A stretch of 64,000 bases of DNA, from assembly GCA_023078555.1 (NCBI GenBank), contig CM041203.1, positions 5,292,538-5,356,537 of the forward strand, written 5' to 3'. Positions within the stretch are counted from its first letter, which is position 1, and every line of letters starts with the position of its first letter. Of this stretch, positions 10,886 through 23,200 are shown in pieces. The position numbers and the translations under genes are program-made. Under the pieces are notes generated by a model. It was given only the letters and a program-made list of their open reading frames with translations, did no database searches and was not told the DNA's origin. This DNA is from Ulva prolifera (taxonomy: Eukaryota > Chlorophyta > Ulvophyceae > Ulvales > Ulvaceae).

Positions 10886-12175
10886 CTAGCCCTTGGAGTA
10901 GTAGAAGTAATAATCGGCGTTATAGTCAAAGTAGTCATCATACGAGGGGTAGCAGTCATCAGAGGTGTAGTTGTAGTCATAGTCAAGCGGATCCCTGTTC
11001 CCGTTGACGCAGTCAGGGCGCGGAGTGGCCCGGGGCACGCGCTCAACCTGCACAGCTTCGCTCGGGACGTCCTCTTCTGCAGCTGTGTCATCATAGTAAT
11101 CATCAGACACCGACTTCCCGGACCCCTCCTCCTGCTCTGCCACGCCAATGTCACCGACATCCGCTTCGGTCCCCTCAAATACCTCGAGAGTGACCATAAT
11201 CCCCCCCTCCACCTCCAGCGACACCTCCGATGCACCCTCAAACAACTCAGGCTTGGAATCGACGTCAGCAACCAGCGTTGCCTCGGACACAGGCAAACTC
11301 TTGACGTATTCTGCCGTGTCGGCCGGCTCGGTATAGTCCGAGAAACCGGTGTAAGTTACCGCGCCTCGCGCCTCGACGATGATCCGGCCTTCCCCGCGGC
11401 CCGGAGGAGCGTTGGCGATGTCGAGCTCGGATATTATGCACGGCCCGGCGTTGAGTCTCCGGCCATCCAGCGCGACACGTGAGCAGAGGCAGATGCCGAA
11501 TGGGTACAGGGGGCGGTCGCAGTCAGGCAGGTACCTCTGCGCTGCACACGTCGAAACGCTCACCTCGTACTGCTCAGCGGCAGAGCCTTCTGCCGCTGGC
11601 AGCTGACCCCGCGTCCCGGGCGCCGGGCAGCTTGAATCCTGGTTCGCGATGAGTGCGCAGCCGATGTACGGGGACGGGGCGGTCACGACGACGCTGTCGG
11701 GGGGCTGGAGGGCGCTGATGGGTATGGCAGAGATGTCTGCGTCGGGGTCGGTGAAGCACTCCTGTAGCAAGCCGATCCTCGTGACCTGGCCGGAGCAGTC
11801 ATGCACTTTCCGGCGGGCCCTGCAGTGGCCGGAGCACTCGGTGCCGCGGCAGCTGACCATCATGCAGCGGCTGCATTTGGGCCACTTCCCCGGGCGCCGC
11901 CGCCCGTGCAGCAGGCCGCGAAGGCCCCCGATGGTGGCCAGTGGCGCCTCGTACTCCGCGTCGAATGCGGCCTGTACTGAAGCCGAGGCGGGGCCGGTAA
12001 CGGTGGCATCGGCGAGCACAAACGGCTCGACGGCTTCAGTGGCAAACGGAAACTGAGCTGCAGGCTGCATCGTCTGACGCCTTGCATGCGACTGTGCGCT
12101 GAGGAGCAGGAGGGTGGCGCACGCATGGAGCAGGCCGATGAATTTACGCATGCACACGGCGCTGGCGTTACCCAT
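10886..12175 (-). CDS. Predicted secreted protein with Cys-rich block and Tyr/Asp-rich tail, paralog B
   Basis: Single exon, 429 aa from the ATG at 12175; an in-frame ATG 19 codons upstream (12232) is outside the region aligned with paralog A. It is collinear and highly similar to paralog A throughout: hydrophobic signal core, Cys block (CSRCMMVSCRG onward), the SVVVTAPSPYIGC segment, the FEGASEVSLEVEGGI segment, acidic stretch and Tyr/Asp-rich C-terminus with YNYTSDDCYPSYDDY. Conservation of an open frame and of the Cys positions in both copies argues that both encode protein. Function is unknown. It belongs to duplication unit B, on the strand opposite to the GT61-like genes. Confidence 0.8.
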   Translation of the reverse strand: MGNASAVCMRKFIGLLHACATLLLLSAQSHARRQTMQPAAQFPFATEAVEPFVLADATVTGPASASVQAAFDAEYEAPLATIGGLRGLLHGRRRPGKWPKCSRCMMVSCRGTECSGHCRARRKVHDCSGQVTRIGLLQECFTDPDADISAIPISALQPPDSVVVTAPSPYIGCALIANQDSSCPAPGTRGQLPAAEGSAAEQYEVSVSTCAAQRYLPDCDRPLYPFGICLCSRVALDGRRLNAGPCIISELDIANAPPGRGEGRIIVEARGAVTYTGFSDYTEPADTAEYVKSLPVSEATLVADVDSKPELFEGASEVSLEVEGGIMVTLEVFEGTEADVGDIGVAEQEEGSGKSVSDDYYDDTAAEEDVPSEAVQVERVPRATPRPDCVNGNRDPLDYDYNYTSDDCYPSYDDYFDYNADYYFYYSKG

Positions 12176-13911
12176 GATTGTTGGCGATGTGGGTGAGCTT
12201 ACGTCTGGCGGTCGGGCGGCCACTGATATCAATCGATGTTAACGTTGGGTGGCAGGTTGTACTGTATCCTGGGGCTTTGATGCTTGTTGCAACCACTGGC
12301 AGTGTGAGCAGCACGGCCGTAATTAGGTCGGGCGGCCTGCTGATTATAATATACTGACGCGAGTGTGTGTTGGACTGTGGCTCTTGCAGTGCTCTTCGAT
12401 GCAAGACTGGAGAGTGCTTACGAGTCCAAGAAGCTGTGCTGCCTGCACACCGCCCCAGCTTAAGCTCAATTGATAGAGTGAAAAGATGTAACCTGACGAC
12501 ATGCATGCGCAGGACCGCCAAACGCACACGCCAGCACCCACAGACACAGACACGCACCCTCCCCCACACGCCCGCCTGCCCGGGGCACCTGCGATCACGC
12601 ACGTCTACTGCCAGTGTGGCGCAGGTGGTCCATGGTTGAATTCAGAGCGCCCGGTCGCCGTCAACTACATGAATATTCATAAGTTAATGCATCGACGCCG
12701 GCATGCTGCAGCAGTGGTTTGAGTTCCCGCTGGCGCAAGAGCTTGATGATCTTTGAACATCTGGTCGGAGACACAGCACTGCTACATAGCTCCTCATGCG
12801 TCATCGTCACGGATGCAGCCGATCACAATTTCAACCTGGTGTGACGCACCTGCCGAAGCGCTTGGGCTAGCCGTGGCCACCAGTTGAGCCTCGTGAACTG
12901 CAACTTCAACCGCACGAATGCATCGACTTGATTGAAGTGTCGATGGACAACAATTCAGACATCCGGTTGTGCATGTGTACGCACGTTTCTTTTGAAGCAC
13001 GGGTGCGCACGCGAGCTCGGCCTGCACAGACTGTGCACCACAAACCACATGACCACGAAGTATCGCTGCAGTGCACAATTCGCACACAACGTACTTCGTA
13101 CGCGGCGCCGTTGGTTGTGCGAGCTCAGCTCACTGTCGACGTGGCGGCGGCTGCACATGTACATCGAAGAGACCGTCGCGGATGCCGCTGTGATGCACCA
13201 TGTATACACATGTACATGCATACTGCAGATGTAAAACTGCCAGTGTGTCCCTCTGCAGAGCTCTGCCCGTGCGAGCATGCGCATCTGCATCTCATCGTCA
13301 TGGTGTCTGTACATGTAATGTTGCACACATGTGGCTGTGGCCGGCGCGGGTGCTGCCTTTGCGTGGGTGTACACATGTGTTGGTGTGTGTTACAAAGGAA
13401 AAAGCCAGAGGGGCCGGTAGCACCGCCAGGACCAAAAGGGAGAGCACGAACAACGTGTTGGTGTGTGGTGTGTTCAACACACCAAGTTGGTGTGTGCTGC
13501 GTGTGGCTCGTTGGGTCACCGGTGTGGCTCGTTGCGTGGTGTGAGTTCCTCTGGTTGTTGCTCGTGGTGCTACCTGTTGTAATACACACACATGTGCATG
13601 CATGCCATGACAGTGTGGGTGCAGGCATATGTGGTTACATGTCAACATAGATCTCTGACGAGCTGCATACATTTCAAAACCGTACAGAGCTTCATACAAC
13701 ATCAATGACAATATACACTGTGGCATGACCTCCCCCTTTCATGCTTGCTCGGAATATGGGCTGATATCGTGATCAGCCCAGGGGCAACCTAGGTCGACCA
13801 GCTGCAGGCAGATCACCTGATTGTGCAATGGACCTTACAAAAGAGCCACAATACATATCTAGATCTAGCAACATCTCCCTCTAGGGGGAGTCAGATTCAC
13901 CCTGGAGGACG

Positions 13912-14141
13912 CTTGCTTTGACCTGTGGAAGCACCCTGGAGGGTGCTTGCTGTGACTTGCAAGCATGGCCCTGCGTTCGTGCGTATTTGAGGTGGCTGCC
14001 GCGTCCCTGACGCGCGTGCTTTAAATTTGGGCTGTTCGAATACACGAATTCGAACAGCTGTTCGAATTCGTGTATCGCCGAGTACCGTGTACCGCCAGTT
14101 GGCGGTGCTACCGGCCCCTCTGGCTTTGTCCTTGTGTAACG
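13912..14141 (+). mobile_element. L-family-type insertion with 14-bp direct repeats
   Basis: CACCCTGGAGGACG occurs at 13898-13911 and 14142-14155. The right end of the insert is the L sense 3' end (GCGGTGCTACC, then GGCTTTGTCCTTGTGTAA). A partial third copy of the flank lies inside (13930-13941), so the history may be more complex than one event. Confidence 0.65.
14040..14075. repeat. 36-bp perfect palindrome
   Basis: Arms 14040-14057 and 14058-14075 are exact reverse complements centred on CAGCTG, within the L-type insertion. Confidence 0.9.
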
Positions 14142-15623
14142 CACCCTGGAGGACGGTACCGGTCCTTGCAACCACACCTGCAGTCAGTCTCTGTCATCTA
14201 CCTCGCACCAGCAGCGGGTCTGAACATCTGTGCCGCCCACCAAATGCGGCCCGGCGTGCCACTCTCGATAGCCTGGCTATATATGATCATGAGCGCTAGC
14301 TGACGTGGAATTATCATGCCGCTTCATGTTCATGCGATCAATGTTCAGACAACCGATCGTCGTTTTGTTCTGGTAGCGCCCGTTCACACTTCTGAAACAT
14401 CTTGAGGTGATGGCTCGCGAAAACGGTAATGCACGGTACAAACACAAACTGACGTCAGTACCAGCTGCGCGTCGACATGACACGTGGAAGTTCGCGCATG
14501 GCATGACAGACCCGCCGTGGCATGGATTCGCGCATGGCATGAGGGACGCCATGTCAACAACCGACCAGTCGCGACGCAGCTTTCAGCGAATGATGGATCG
14601 AAGAAACACGCTGGTATGCATAGCAATGGGAGAGAATGCAGGGAACACGTAGGCATGTACACATATTGATGCATGGGAGCCCCACATGCCCACGAGGGCG
14701 TGTGAGTTGAGTTTTACAGAGGATTGACGGCCCTGAGCAAACACAACACGATAAAATCTCAAAAAGCAGCATCCCCGAGCATCCTCGCGAGCACAGCCAG
14801 CACCTGAAGTATTTGGCATAATTATATCGTATATACTTAAGCACCACACGCATGCACCGCGGCTTGGGTGTGCTTTGGCACCGCCAGGCTGGTGGTTGAC
14901 GGCGCTCAGGCTGCTATGTTATCATTACTCTGCTGCTCTGATCGGACGTGGGTGTGGCGGTGGGGCCGGCTGCAGAAGGGGACTGGGGTGTGGGAGCTGG
15001 GCCAGGGGCTGCCCCCGGCGACTTGCGCGTTGGGCCGGCGACGGCCGGGCTGCCAGGTTCGCCCGCCGCGGCGCGCAAGCGGCAGGGTCTTTCTGTTTGG
15101 GGGCCCGGGGCTTCGTGTTTCGGGGGTTAACGTTGGTGACTGGGCGGGTGCACGGGTGTGGCGTGTGGGTATGTGGGTACGTTTTTGGTGGGGTTTTTGG
15201 CCTGCTTTGGTTCGGCACTACAGCTGTGTCCAAGTGCATGCTCGCCAGGGTGCTGTGCTTGGGCGGGTTCGGCGCGGATGACCATCTCCTGACGTGCATG
15301 CATTGGGGTGTCGGTGTCCTTGTCCGTTGCCCTGGCGGTGCTCCCAGCGCTAGCCACTCCGGCTTGGTCCTTGTAACACACATGCACCCAGGTGGCTCAC
15401 CCGTGAGGCAACATCCGTGTGGGGAGTACACGTGCCAGGGTTTGGGGCAGGGGCCTGCAGCCTGGCAGCCACGGACTGGGCTGCCTGGGCGCGGTCTGCG
15501 ATGCAGCCGTGTGGGCAGCGGTGGGTTTACAAGGACATAATCTACTGGGGAAGCGGCCGGGGCAACACGCAGGCCCAGCTCAATGCTCCTGTTGGGGGGG
15601 GTGTACACTGGTAGGTGGCTGGT

Positions 15624-15711
15624 AGGTGGCCCAGGCGGACAGCCTCGTACTTGGCGGCCTGTATACACGCATACAGGCCGCCAAATACGAGGCTGTCCGC
15701 CTGGGCCACCT
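15624..15711. repeat. Long inverted repeat, 41-bp arms with 6-bp loop
   Basis: 15624-15664 and 15671-15711 are reverse complements with one mismatch, separated by ACACGC. It could form a stable hairpin. Confidence 0.92.
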
Positions 15712-17257
15712 GACTGCGGGGGCACCAGCCCGAGACCCCCCCGGCCGCCCCTCACATCCGCAGCAAGGGGTGTGTGTGGGTGGAGATGACAGTATTTGAA
15801 TGCGTCAACATCGGCGCTGTGCGATATTGTTGTATTCTTTGAGCTGGCTGGGGGGTGGGGGCGGTGCCGCGCGGCGCTGGCCACCCATGGGTGCCAGTGG
15901 GTGGACCCGTTCTTTAGATCCTCGGTGTTCTGGTGGTGCTGCTCGCCTCGCCGCACTTGTCCTTGTGATACAAATGCATCCACTGGTTCGGCAGGACACG
16001 GCCATCGTGCCACCCACATCGTGGAGATGCCACGCATATCACGGAGACAGTGAGCCGGTGCGGCCGCGGAATGACAAGCCCTCACGCGTGCACATCATAT
16101 GACATCATTTCAGCGTTGCCTCGCTGCAATGATGCAGACAGCAAGCGCATTGCCATCCACACCAGTTCCCTCGTTCGACTACGCCACTGGCAGCTTGCAG
16201 AGGGCAGCCACACACCTGGGCCATATGCATGCACCTCCCAGCTGGCCCACTGATCTCAAGACATCATGGCGGAATTGTGCTTAAAGCTAGCCGATGTGCC
16301 CACCCAACTCCTCTGCGAACGCGGAACGAACCGAACAACTGCAGGATCAGCCTCGTCCCCTGGACCCGGCTGCGGTTCCAATTCCTGGTTCATGTTTCTC
16401 ATCCATTCCGCCATTGCATTGCGTAATGCGAGCGCGGCGTCAGGCGTGTACCTGCCCACTGTTTTGTGCATGACCACTGTGGCACCGTGACGCCATCCAT
16501 GCATATGGCGGCCGTCTCCAGGCAAGGCATGGCCACGACGATGCCACCTCGGCGCGTCTTCTCTATATGGAGATGCATCATGATGGCGCCTGGCCTGGCC
16601 CCCCGGCAGAGCTGTGCCTGTGCAGCTCCACGCCAGACTGCCAGCGCAGTCGACAGTGATCACAGTGCAGTGATGCAGCTGAAACAAGCAGGCGCAACGC
16701 TTGAGCCAGCGCTGTATATGTCACAGATCACAGCGCAGCTAGCTCGTGTCCCCAGGCATAACTTATACTTGAAGGGGCACATATGCACGTGGCTTACAAG
16801 TACGGCGCAGTGAACGGGCTCAGGCAGCAGCGGGTGTACGATGCGATCGAGGCGGGCCCTGGGCCAAGACTCTCGGAGCAGCATGCCGCTCCGAGGTGCG
16901 CACAACATGCATATGGTATGTGTATCTGGGGCATTACAGCCAGAGACGTAGGTACCACAGGCAGCACGGCAGGCCTGTTCGATACTAATGTAAACTGTGC
17001 ACTGTGCTGTGCTGCCATAGTGCAAGCCCAGCACATCACAGCACAGCACAGCGCAGCACAGCATATTAGCATCGCAGCAAACGCAATGGTACTGAGACTG
17101 CCACGTCAGACTTCATCCGTACGTGTGGCCTCCGGACATCGGTGTGCATGGATTACATAGACAAAGTGTGATCACGCTCGAGCTGGGTGAGACATGGCGA
17201 TGGTGATGGTGATGGCGCGGGCCATGCCTGTGCAGGCTAGCGCTGTACCTGCACCAC

Positions 17258-17320
17258 AAGGGGGGGGAGGGGGGGGGGCACCGCCCGGAGCTGCCGGGGG
17301 GGGGGGGGGGGGGGGGGGGG
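17258..17320. repeat. G-rich tract with a 25-base G run
   Basis: Interrupted G blocks at about 17260-17278 and an uninterrupted run at 17296-17320. It is a strong candidate for G-quadruplex formation and a likely place for length error. Confidence 0.85.
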
Positions 17321-17356
17321 CTGCTGGAGAATGGGCTGTCAGTAGGCTGCAGGTGC

Positions 17357-17785
17357 ACCAACACGTGTTACATGGACAAACGCAGCAAGGCGGGCAGCAC
17401 CGCGAAAGAAGCAAACAGACGACGCGAACACCCAGCCACCCACGCACGCGACACCCACCACGCCCAGAAAACCCATCACCGGCGCAGCAAACGACTCGGA
17501 CATAGATCCGCAGACAGCCACGCACATACTATAGTACCCACACACCCATACACGCACGCACAGACCCCACGGCCCACACGCAACAACACAACCGCCAACA
17601 CCACAACGCCCGCCGCCGTACGACAGGGCCACGCCCGACACACTGCTGCCTGAGGCCGCCCATCATGGCCGCCCGATTTGCCGGGGGCCGCCCTAGCCTC
17701 AAACCCCACCCCCACCCCCCGAGCCACAGCACACCACGCCAGCCCGGCACACCGCCGCGCAGCCTCGCCGGCCCACGCCGCACCG
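17357..17785 (-). mobile_element. L-family retroposon copy
   Basis: On the + strand TTACATGGACAAACGC and GGCGGGCAGCACCGCG start the element at about 17368. A CA-rich stretch and the GC-rich body follow. GGCTGCAGGTGC lies at 17345-17356 and 17786-17797; the bases between the left flank and the element start look like a decayed extension of the same direct repeat. Confidence 0.65.
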
Positions 17786-18202
17786 GGCTGCAGGTGCGCA
17801 TGCATGTGCGGACGGTGCATGTTCGGCTGACCAGCAGGCTTAAAGAATTGGGGAAACGGCCGGTAGCGGGGATGGGGGGGATGGTCTGGCCGGTATGCAT
17901 GAGCCAAACCTTCGGCCAGTGCTCAATGCAGGATGAATGGTGTGGTAACCAACAGCATCCGAAGACGACCGCTGTGGGCCTTCCAGGTCATGCCGTTATA
18001 ATTACAACACCATCACAGGCCTCCGGAACAGGCATGGACATGATAGACTCCATGGTATTCATAGTAACCATCCAGGGAGCCTATAGTAGCTACTGCTCCT
18101 CCCACATGGTTCCTCACAAACCACAATGGCTGGATGAAGCTCAGTGGCCACAAGATGTCAAGTGTATATCACCACATTCCAGAACAATCTGTTTGTCGAC
18201 AT

Positions 18203-18262
18203 GGTCAAATAAATTAAATCTGAGTTTACTGAGCCATATCCTGTTGGACATTGGCAACTCCA
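18203..18262 (-). repeat. Dispersed repeat of about 60 bp, copy 1 of 4
   Basis: Read on the minus strand it has GCCAATGTCC, then GGCTCAGTAAACTCAG and an ATTTAATTTATTTGACC stretch. It matches copies at 27166, 59842 and 63501. Confidence 0.7.
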
Positions 18263-20243
18263 AGTCAAAGGGTCCACATTGGTGGGTTTGAAACCAGACA
18301 CTCATGGAGGATCGGAACATTGGGCCTGTGAGGTCCACAGAGACAGCTGCATGCATGCACAGCCCACAGCGCACATCACTAATGCGTGGGTGCGTGGCTG
18401 TGTGGCTGTGGCCGGCGCGGTGTGCGGTTCTCCTGGTTCTTGCTCTTGTTGCGTGGTGTGCGGTTCCCCTGGTTCTTGCTTGCATTGTGGTGGTGCACAG
18501 ACACTGTGTTATAAGCACAACTGTCTAAAGCCAGAGAGGCAGGCACTGTTGGTGTTGCAAGACCAGTTCAAGGTACTCATAGTACAGCAGGACTTCCAGC
18601 CTGCATGCATGTCCACTCACAGTCCTGTGGATTTTGTGTTACAAGGACACAGTCCTGTGGATTCTGTGGGGCTGTGCTGTCCTGTGGCTTCTGTTGTGAT
18701 GTGACGTGGCATGATTGCCATCAGCTAGGGTAAAGTCGATTTGGATTGAGCTTGGATGCTCAGCAGGCTCAGGTTGTGTGTTGCCTGCTCAGCTTTTGTG
18801 GTGCCTGCACAGCTTTTGTGGTGCCTGCTGCCTTCCCGTATGTGACATGACTCCCGGTTCCTAGTCTGCACCATTGTGCATGCATGTGGCATTGCTGGCT
18901 TGTTATATTGACTGATAGCGGTCAAGGCGAATCAATCTGCGTTGCAGAAGACTGGCGGCTGGATCCAATTCGCAACCCGCAACACAAATGCATATGTTAT
19001 CGAGCCTCAACCTGAGCAGAAGCGTCAACAAATGCGTGGCGTCAACAATGTATATATGGCAGTGGCCGCGCCTGGCAACATGTCTCGCTGTCCTTGACCA
19101 CACTCGACTTCGTGCCGCATCATGAGTTTGGACCTGTATGTGGTCCTACGTGGACTAAGAATCTTGCGTCAGTCCCCGCGAGGCACCGCGGCGTGCGGGG
19201 ATGACGGCACGTTAGTAGTTGTAATACATAGCTGCCGAGATAGCTCATTCGGCAAGCTTGAAACAGAGCAGTTGCTGGCCTCAATCTACCTCATTCACAG
19301 CACAGCGCACCATCTGGGCCATGTGCTTCGACGCCCTCGGCCCCTCGAACTCTTGAATAAATTTCAATGCTCAGCTGGTACCACGGTCGAGCTCGCTCGC
19401 ATGTGGTGCATGTGCACGTTCGCACTCGCAGACCGCAGTCGACATGCATGCGCAGCATGCCAGGCCAGTCGCCGAGTCATGTATGCATGGCCCGCCTCAC
19501 CTGCATGCTGACATTGGCCAATATGGGGAATTCCGTGGACCACGCCAGCAGCACCACTGCAGTGGTTACACCAACAGCGCTGATACATGCAGCCGGCCTT
19601 CCGCTGCGGTTGTCTTCAACTATTCTTCACATCTTTTGCAGTGTACATGTACATACGTAGCACTCTGCTGCAGCAGTATTTTTCGACTGCATAGCCAACA
19701 GGGCAGTGCTCTGTCGGACAGCCCGCACTCGCGTCACCGCAAACAAATTGCAAGACGACTCGAATTCAGGCCTGGTGCCGTCTAGACTGTCGATCCTAGC
19801 ACCCAATTTACAGATTTTTTATTCAGCTTGTCGCAGTGTTTTGCAGCTGTTGTGCACGTACCAGCCCGCGATTTGAGATGCTGTGCAAGTGATGCTGCTC
19901 CCCATCCTCAGCTGACATCAACACCGAGAGCTCCGATCGTACCGGCCATACGCAGCTGCACAGGCAGTCACAGCTCGGCAATAAGCCTTTTTGGAGGGCA
20001 GGTCTTGCGGGTGAGGTCGATAGATTCGTCGAATATTAATCTGCCGGCTGGTGAAAGGCAGGCGCAGACACGAGCGCTGCTCGAGTCCCAACAGCCACCA
20101 CAGGCTACTAGTAGTACGCAAGCGCGAACAGGTCTTCGCGAACACACAGTACATCACTCCCACGGGAAGCAATTGCAAACAGAGGTCCAGGCTGAATCGC
20201 GTGGCTGTAGCAAGCTACAGCCAGCTCGACCGGCATTCGTAGC

Positions 20244-23200
20244 ATGCGTAGCACGCTGTGTGCCATCGTCGCGTTGGTCACGCTCGACCCGGCTGCGCTC
20301 TGGCTGACCGTGCCGGTCCTAGCGCGCACCCTGCGTGCGGAGGACGTCGAGATATCGGGAGACTGGCAGCGTCTGTGGCGGCCCTTGTGGACGCCGACCT
20401 CCGACGGCGCCTCCGCCGCGTCACGGGCCGTCCAGGCCTCGACTGACGAACAGCCGCCTTGGGCCGGCCGGCCGGGTCAAGCCGGCAGCGCGGCCGATGA
20501 TGACAACGGTGCGGAGGGCGAGGTAGACGACAGGCCGGCGCGGACGTACATGAGGTGTCTCGGGACCACCACAGCCACCCGGGCCTGCCACTTCCAGGCC
20601 GTGTACTATGACCTCGACAGCGGCCACTTCATCTACTACGGCCCCGCCGGCACGAGGGCTGAGCTGTTCGGGGCGGCGATGCCGGCGGACGACCCCTGGC
20701 TGCGCCTGATACGGTGCGCTCCAGCACCCGACTCCACACTGGCGGCAGCCGACTCTGTAGTACCTGACTCTGAGGTGCATTCGATTTGGCCGGTCCATGT
20801 GCTCTGTCAGAATGGCACTTGAGTCATGACTCCTGCGCATTCTCTGCAATCTGCAATTGCCTTAGATTGCTCACACCTGAATGTCATGTGAGGGAAGGAG
20901 GTTGCGGGCAGGCATGCATGCTGAGTCATCGGGACGTGGCTGTTGTGGGTGGGTGCAGCTATCTCGAGATACATCACATGCATGTGTTCCCCCGGCGATG
21001 GTACGCACATGCATGTGTTGCCCCGGCGGATCGGATCGCAGGCTGCCCTGCAAACCGCAAACCTGAGTCCAAGTGTAGCCCTGCAATGATCATGACTCAG
21101 GGCGATGCAAAAGCCCCTGACATAGCCCACCCCTGCAGCTGCTCCCTGACCAGACCACAACAGTAACTGCTTTGACTTCTCACTGCATCCACTGCTGATT
21201 TCACAGTACTGTGGTGCCCACCTTACCACCTTTACACTGACGCAATGCCGGTGTGCAGAGGGTGGGACACCTGGAAGGACAGCAAGCACAAGCGCACACA
21301 GTTCTTCTTGGACTGGAGGGGCGGAAAGGCCCCACCCGCGGCGGAGCTGGTCGCCGATTTCACGCAGCCCCTGCACCTGCGGGCCGCGATGAACACGCGC
21401 AGCCTCGGCCACTACATCCGCGACGACGTGCTGCCGATGATCGACCTGCCGATGCGGTTCGGGCGGGACCCGGTGGACTTTGACTGGGTGCGCGCTGCAA
21501 CCGCCCCGCAAGCCAGCGGCACTTTTTGCGGAGCCAGCCGGTCGGCGCCGCACATTGCAAGCTTCTTATACTGTATGCTCACGACTACGTCCGATGCCCG
21601 TTTACGAATCGCTGAGGCGCAATGTGGAATGCACGTTCTTGTTTTTAATTGTTTGTTGCAAGCAGCTGTCCACTGCACGTGTTACTGGCTGTGAACTTTT
21701 CAGGTCTTGCCACGTACGTTGAGCTGTGGCCTCAAAGTCGGGGCTGAGGAACTGGCGTTGGTGTAGGTGCGGTGGGAAAGCGACTTGGAACTTTCGGACT
21801 GGGAGGAGGAGACTCGACTTCTGGAGCACTACCGGGGGCTGCACAACAGCCGCCCCTCAGTGACGTGGCAGGAGGTCCTCGACCAAGCCCTCCAGGGGCA
21901 GCACTCCAGTGCGCCCCTGTATAGACCTGATTCCCTGCAGATTTTGGCCTACACGTTTCTGCTATCAGCGGAGCTCTGCATTCCACAGCATGCACGTGTT
22001 GTTTCGTAAACACATGTGCTCTGACCGAGACGGCTCAAGTACATGCCGGACGGGGACGCGAGTCTTTTATGCTGTTTCGTTGTCAGCCAGAGCGCAGCTG
22101 CAGTCCCGCTACAGTGCAAACCTGTAGATCATATGAAGTCCAAATGAATCAATTTACTTCGAGGGAGGTTTGTGTGCTGTGTTTATCGAGGCCCGTTCAC
22201 TCTTCCGCAACGCATCAGCCAACTCACGACCCGCCGCTGCCAGTGCGCAAATCAGCTCCGGCATGCAGGCGTCAAGTTTATCCGGTTCGCAGAGATTGTT
22301 GCGGGGCAGGGGCCAGCAGACCTCATGAGCCATGTCGCCCTTTCGCTGGGTGTCGATGCAGAAAAGATGTCGCAGTGGGCACACATGTGCGACCCGTACC
22401 CGTTCACTGCGATGCGGGAGGTCGCCTACCGCAACCACGGCCTCCAGGTGGCCTCCGCCTCGGAGCTGGAGCCATTTGTGCTGTTCCTGGATGGCCGGGT
22501 GGGGGAGAAGCGCTTCCTGGCCAACGCGGAGGAGCTCATACCAAATCTGAAAAAGACGTTCCCTGGTACGCCACTGCCGCCTCCGCCTCCGCACCTGCGG
22601 CGCCAGGCCATGCAAAACCACGTGCTTAAGCAAGCTTACTGCTACAGCAGCAGCCGTAATGGCGGCAGCAGTCCTGTGTTTCGAGCTGTCAAATTGGCTA
22701 CAGGCCTCCTCCTGCTGCTGGAGCATATCTGTCTCGTAGGTGGATGTGTGCTTATGCTATATGTATAGGCCACCGGGGCAACCAACACGCCTCCAGGAAC
22801 AAGGGAATCTTAAGAATAGCACCACAGTATGAGGTCATGCAGGCGGCCCATACTATGGTAGAAACAGTGTAGGCTCCAAGCTGTCCGCACATGACGATGC
22901 GCATGCAGCGCTCCTCACGTACGATAGCTAACCCTTTAGGAAGCGTTCACGCATGGAGGTCATGCATGCAGGTGTGCGTATGGAGAATGTGGTCATCTCT
23001 AGCCTCGATCTGCAAGAGCAGCTAGAGTACCTGTCCAAGGCGACAGTGGTGGTGTCCAACATCGGCAGCCGCAGCTTCCGCCTCGTCTACCTGCCCAACG
23101 GCGCCACCACCATCCTCGTCGGGCCCCCCGAGTGCGCTTCATCCCCCCCCCCCCCTCTGGGAAACGCAGCTGTCTAGATGACTGTTAGTCAGTCGCAGCA

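Larger units (their letters stand above)
9351..13115. repeat. Segmental duplication, unit B
   Basis: This is the second tandem unit, paralogous to 6030-9350. It is longer mainly because retroposons of families L and S were inserted at 9417-9458 and around 9691-10494. It carries the minus-strand gene at 10886-12175. Sequence beyond about 13115 no longer matches unit A. Confidence 0.8.
13116..20243. other. Intergenic, repeat-rich, no gene recognised
   Basis: About 7.1 kb without a supportable gene. It holds L-family fragments (13388-13430, 13912-14141, 15330-15380, 15930-15970, 17357-17785), two long inverted repeats, G-runs and one copy of a dispersed repeat of about 60 bp. The long minus-strand frame at 14925-16085 is low-complexity and was not accepted. 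Confidence 0.55.

Noticed and set aside
12928..13650. Plus-strand open frame of 240 codons
   Set aside because: Overlaps the end of the segmental duplication and an L fragment; unit A does not preserve the frame and the CA/TG-rich codons look like simple sequence.
14925..16085. Minus-strand open frame of 386 codons
   Set aside because: It runs across a long inverted repeat, L-family fragments and GC-rich low-complexity sequence. Its composition (Pro, Arg, His, Ala) is what antisense GC-rich DNA gives, and no domain is seen.
17665..18291. Plus-strand open frame of 208 codons
   Set aside because: Starts inside an L element and ends in the dispersed ~60-bp repeat. No motif and no paralog.
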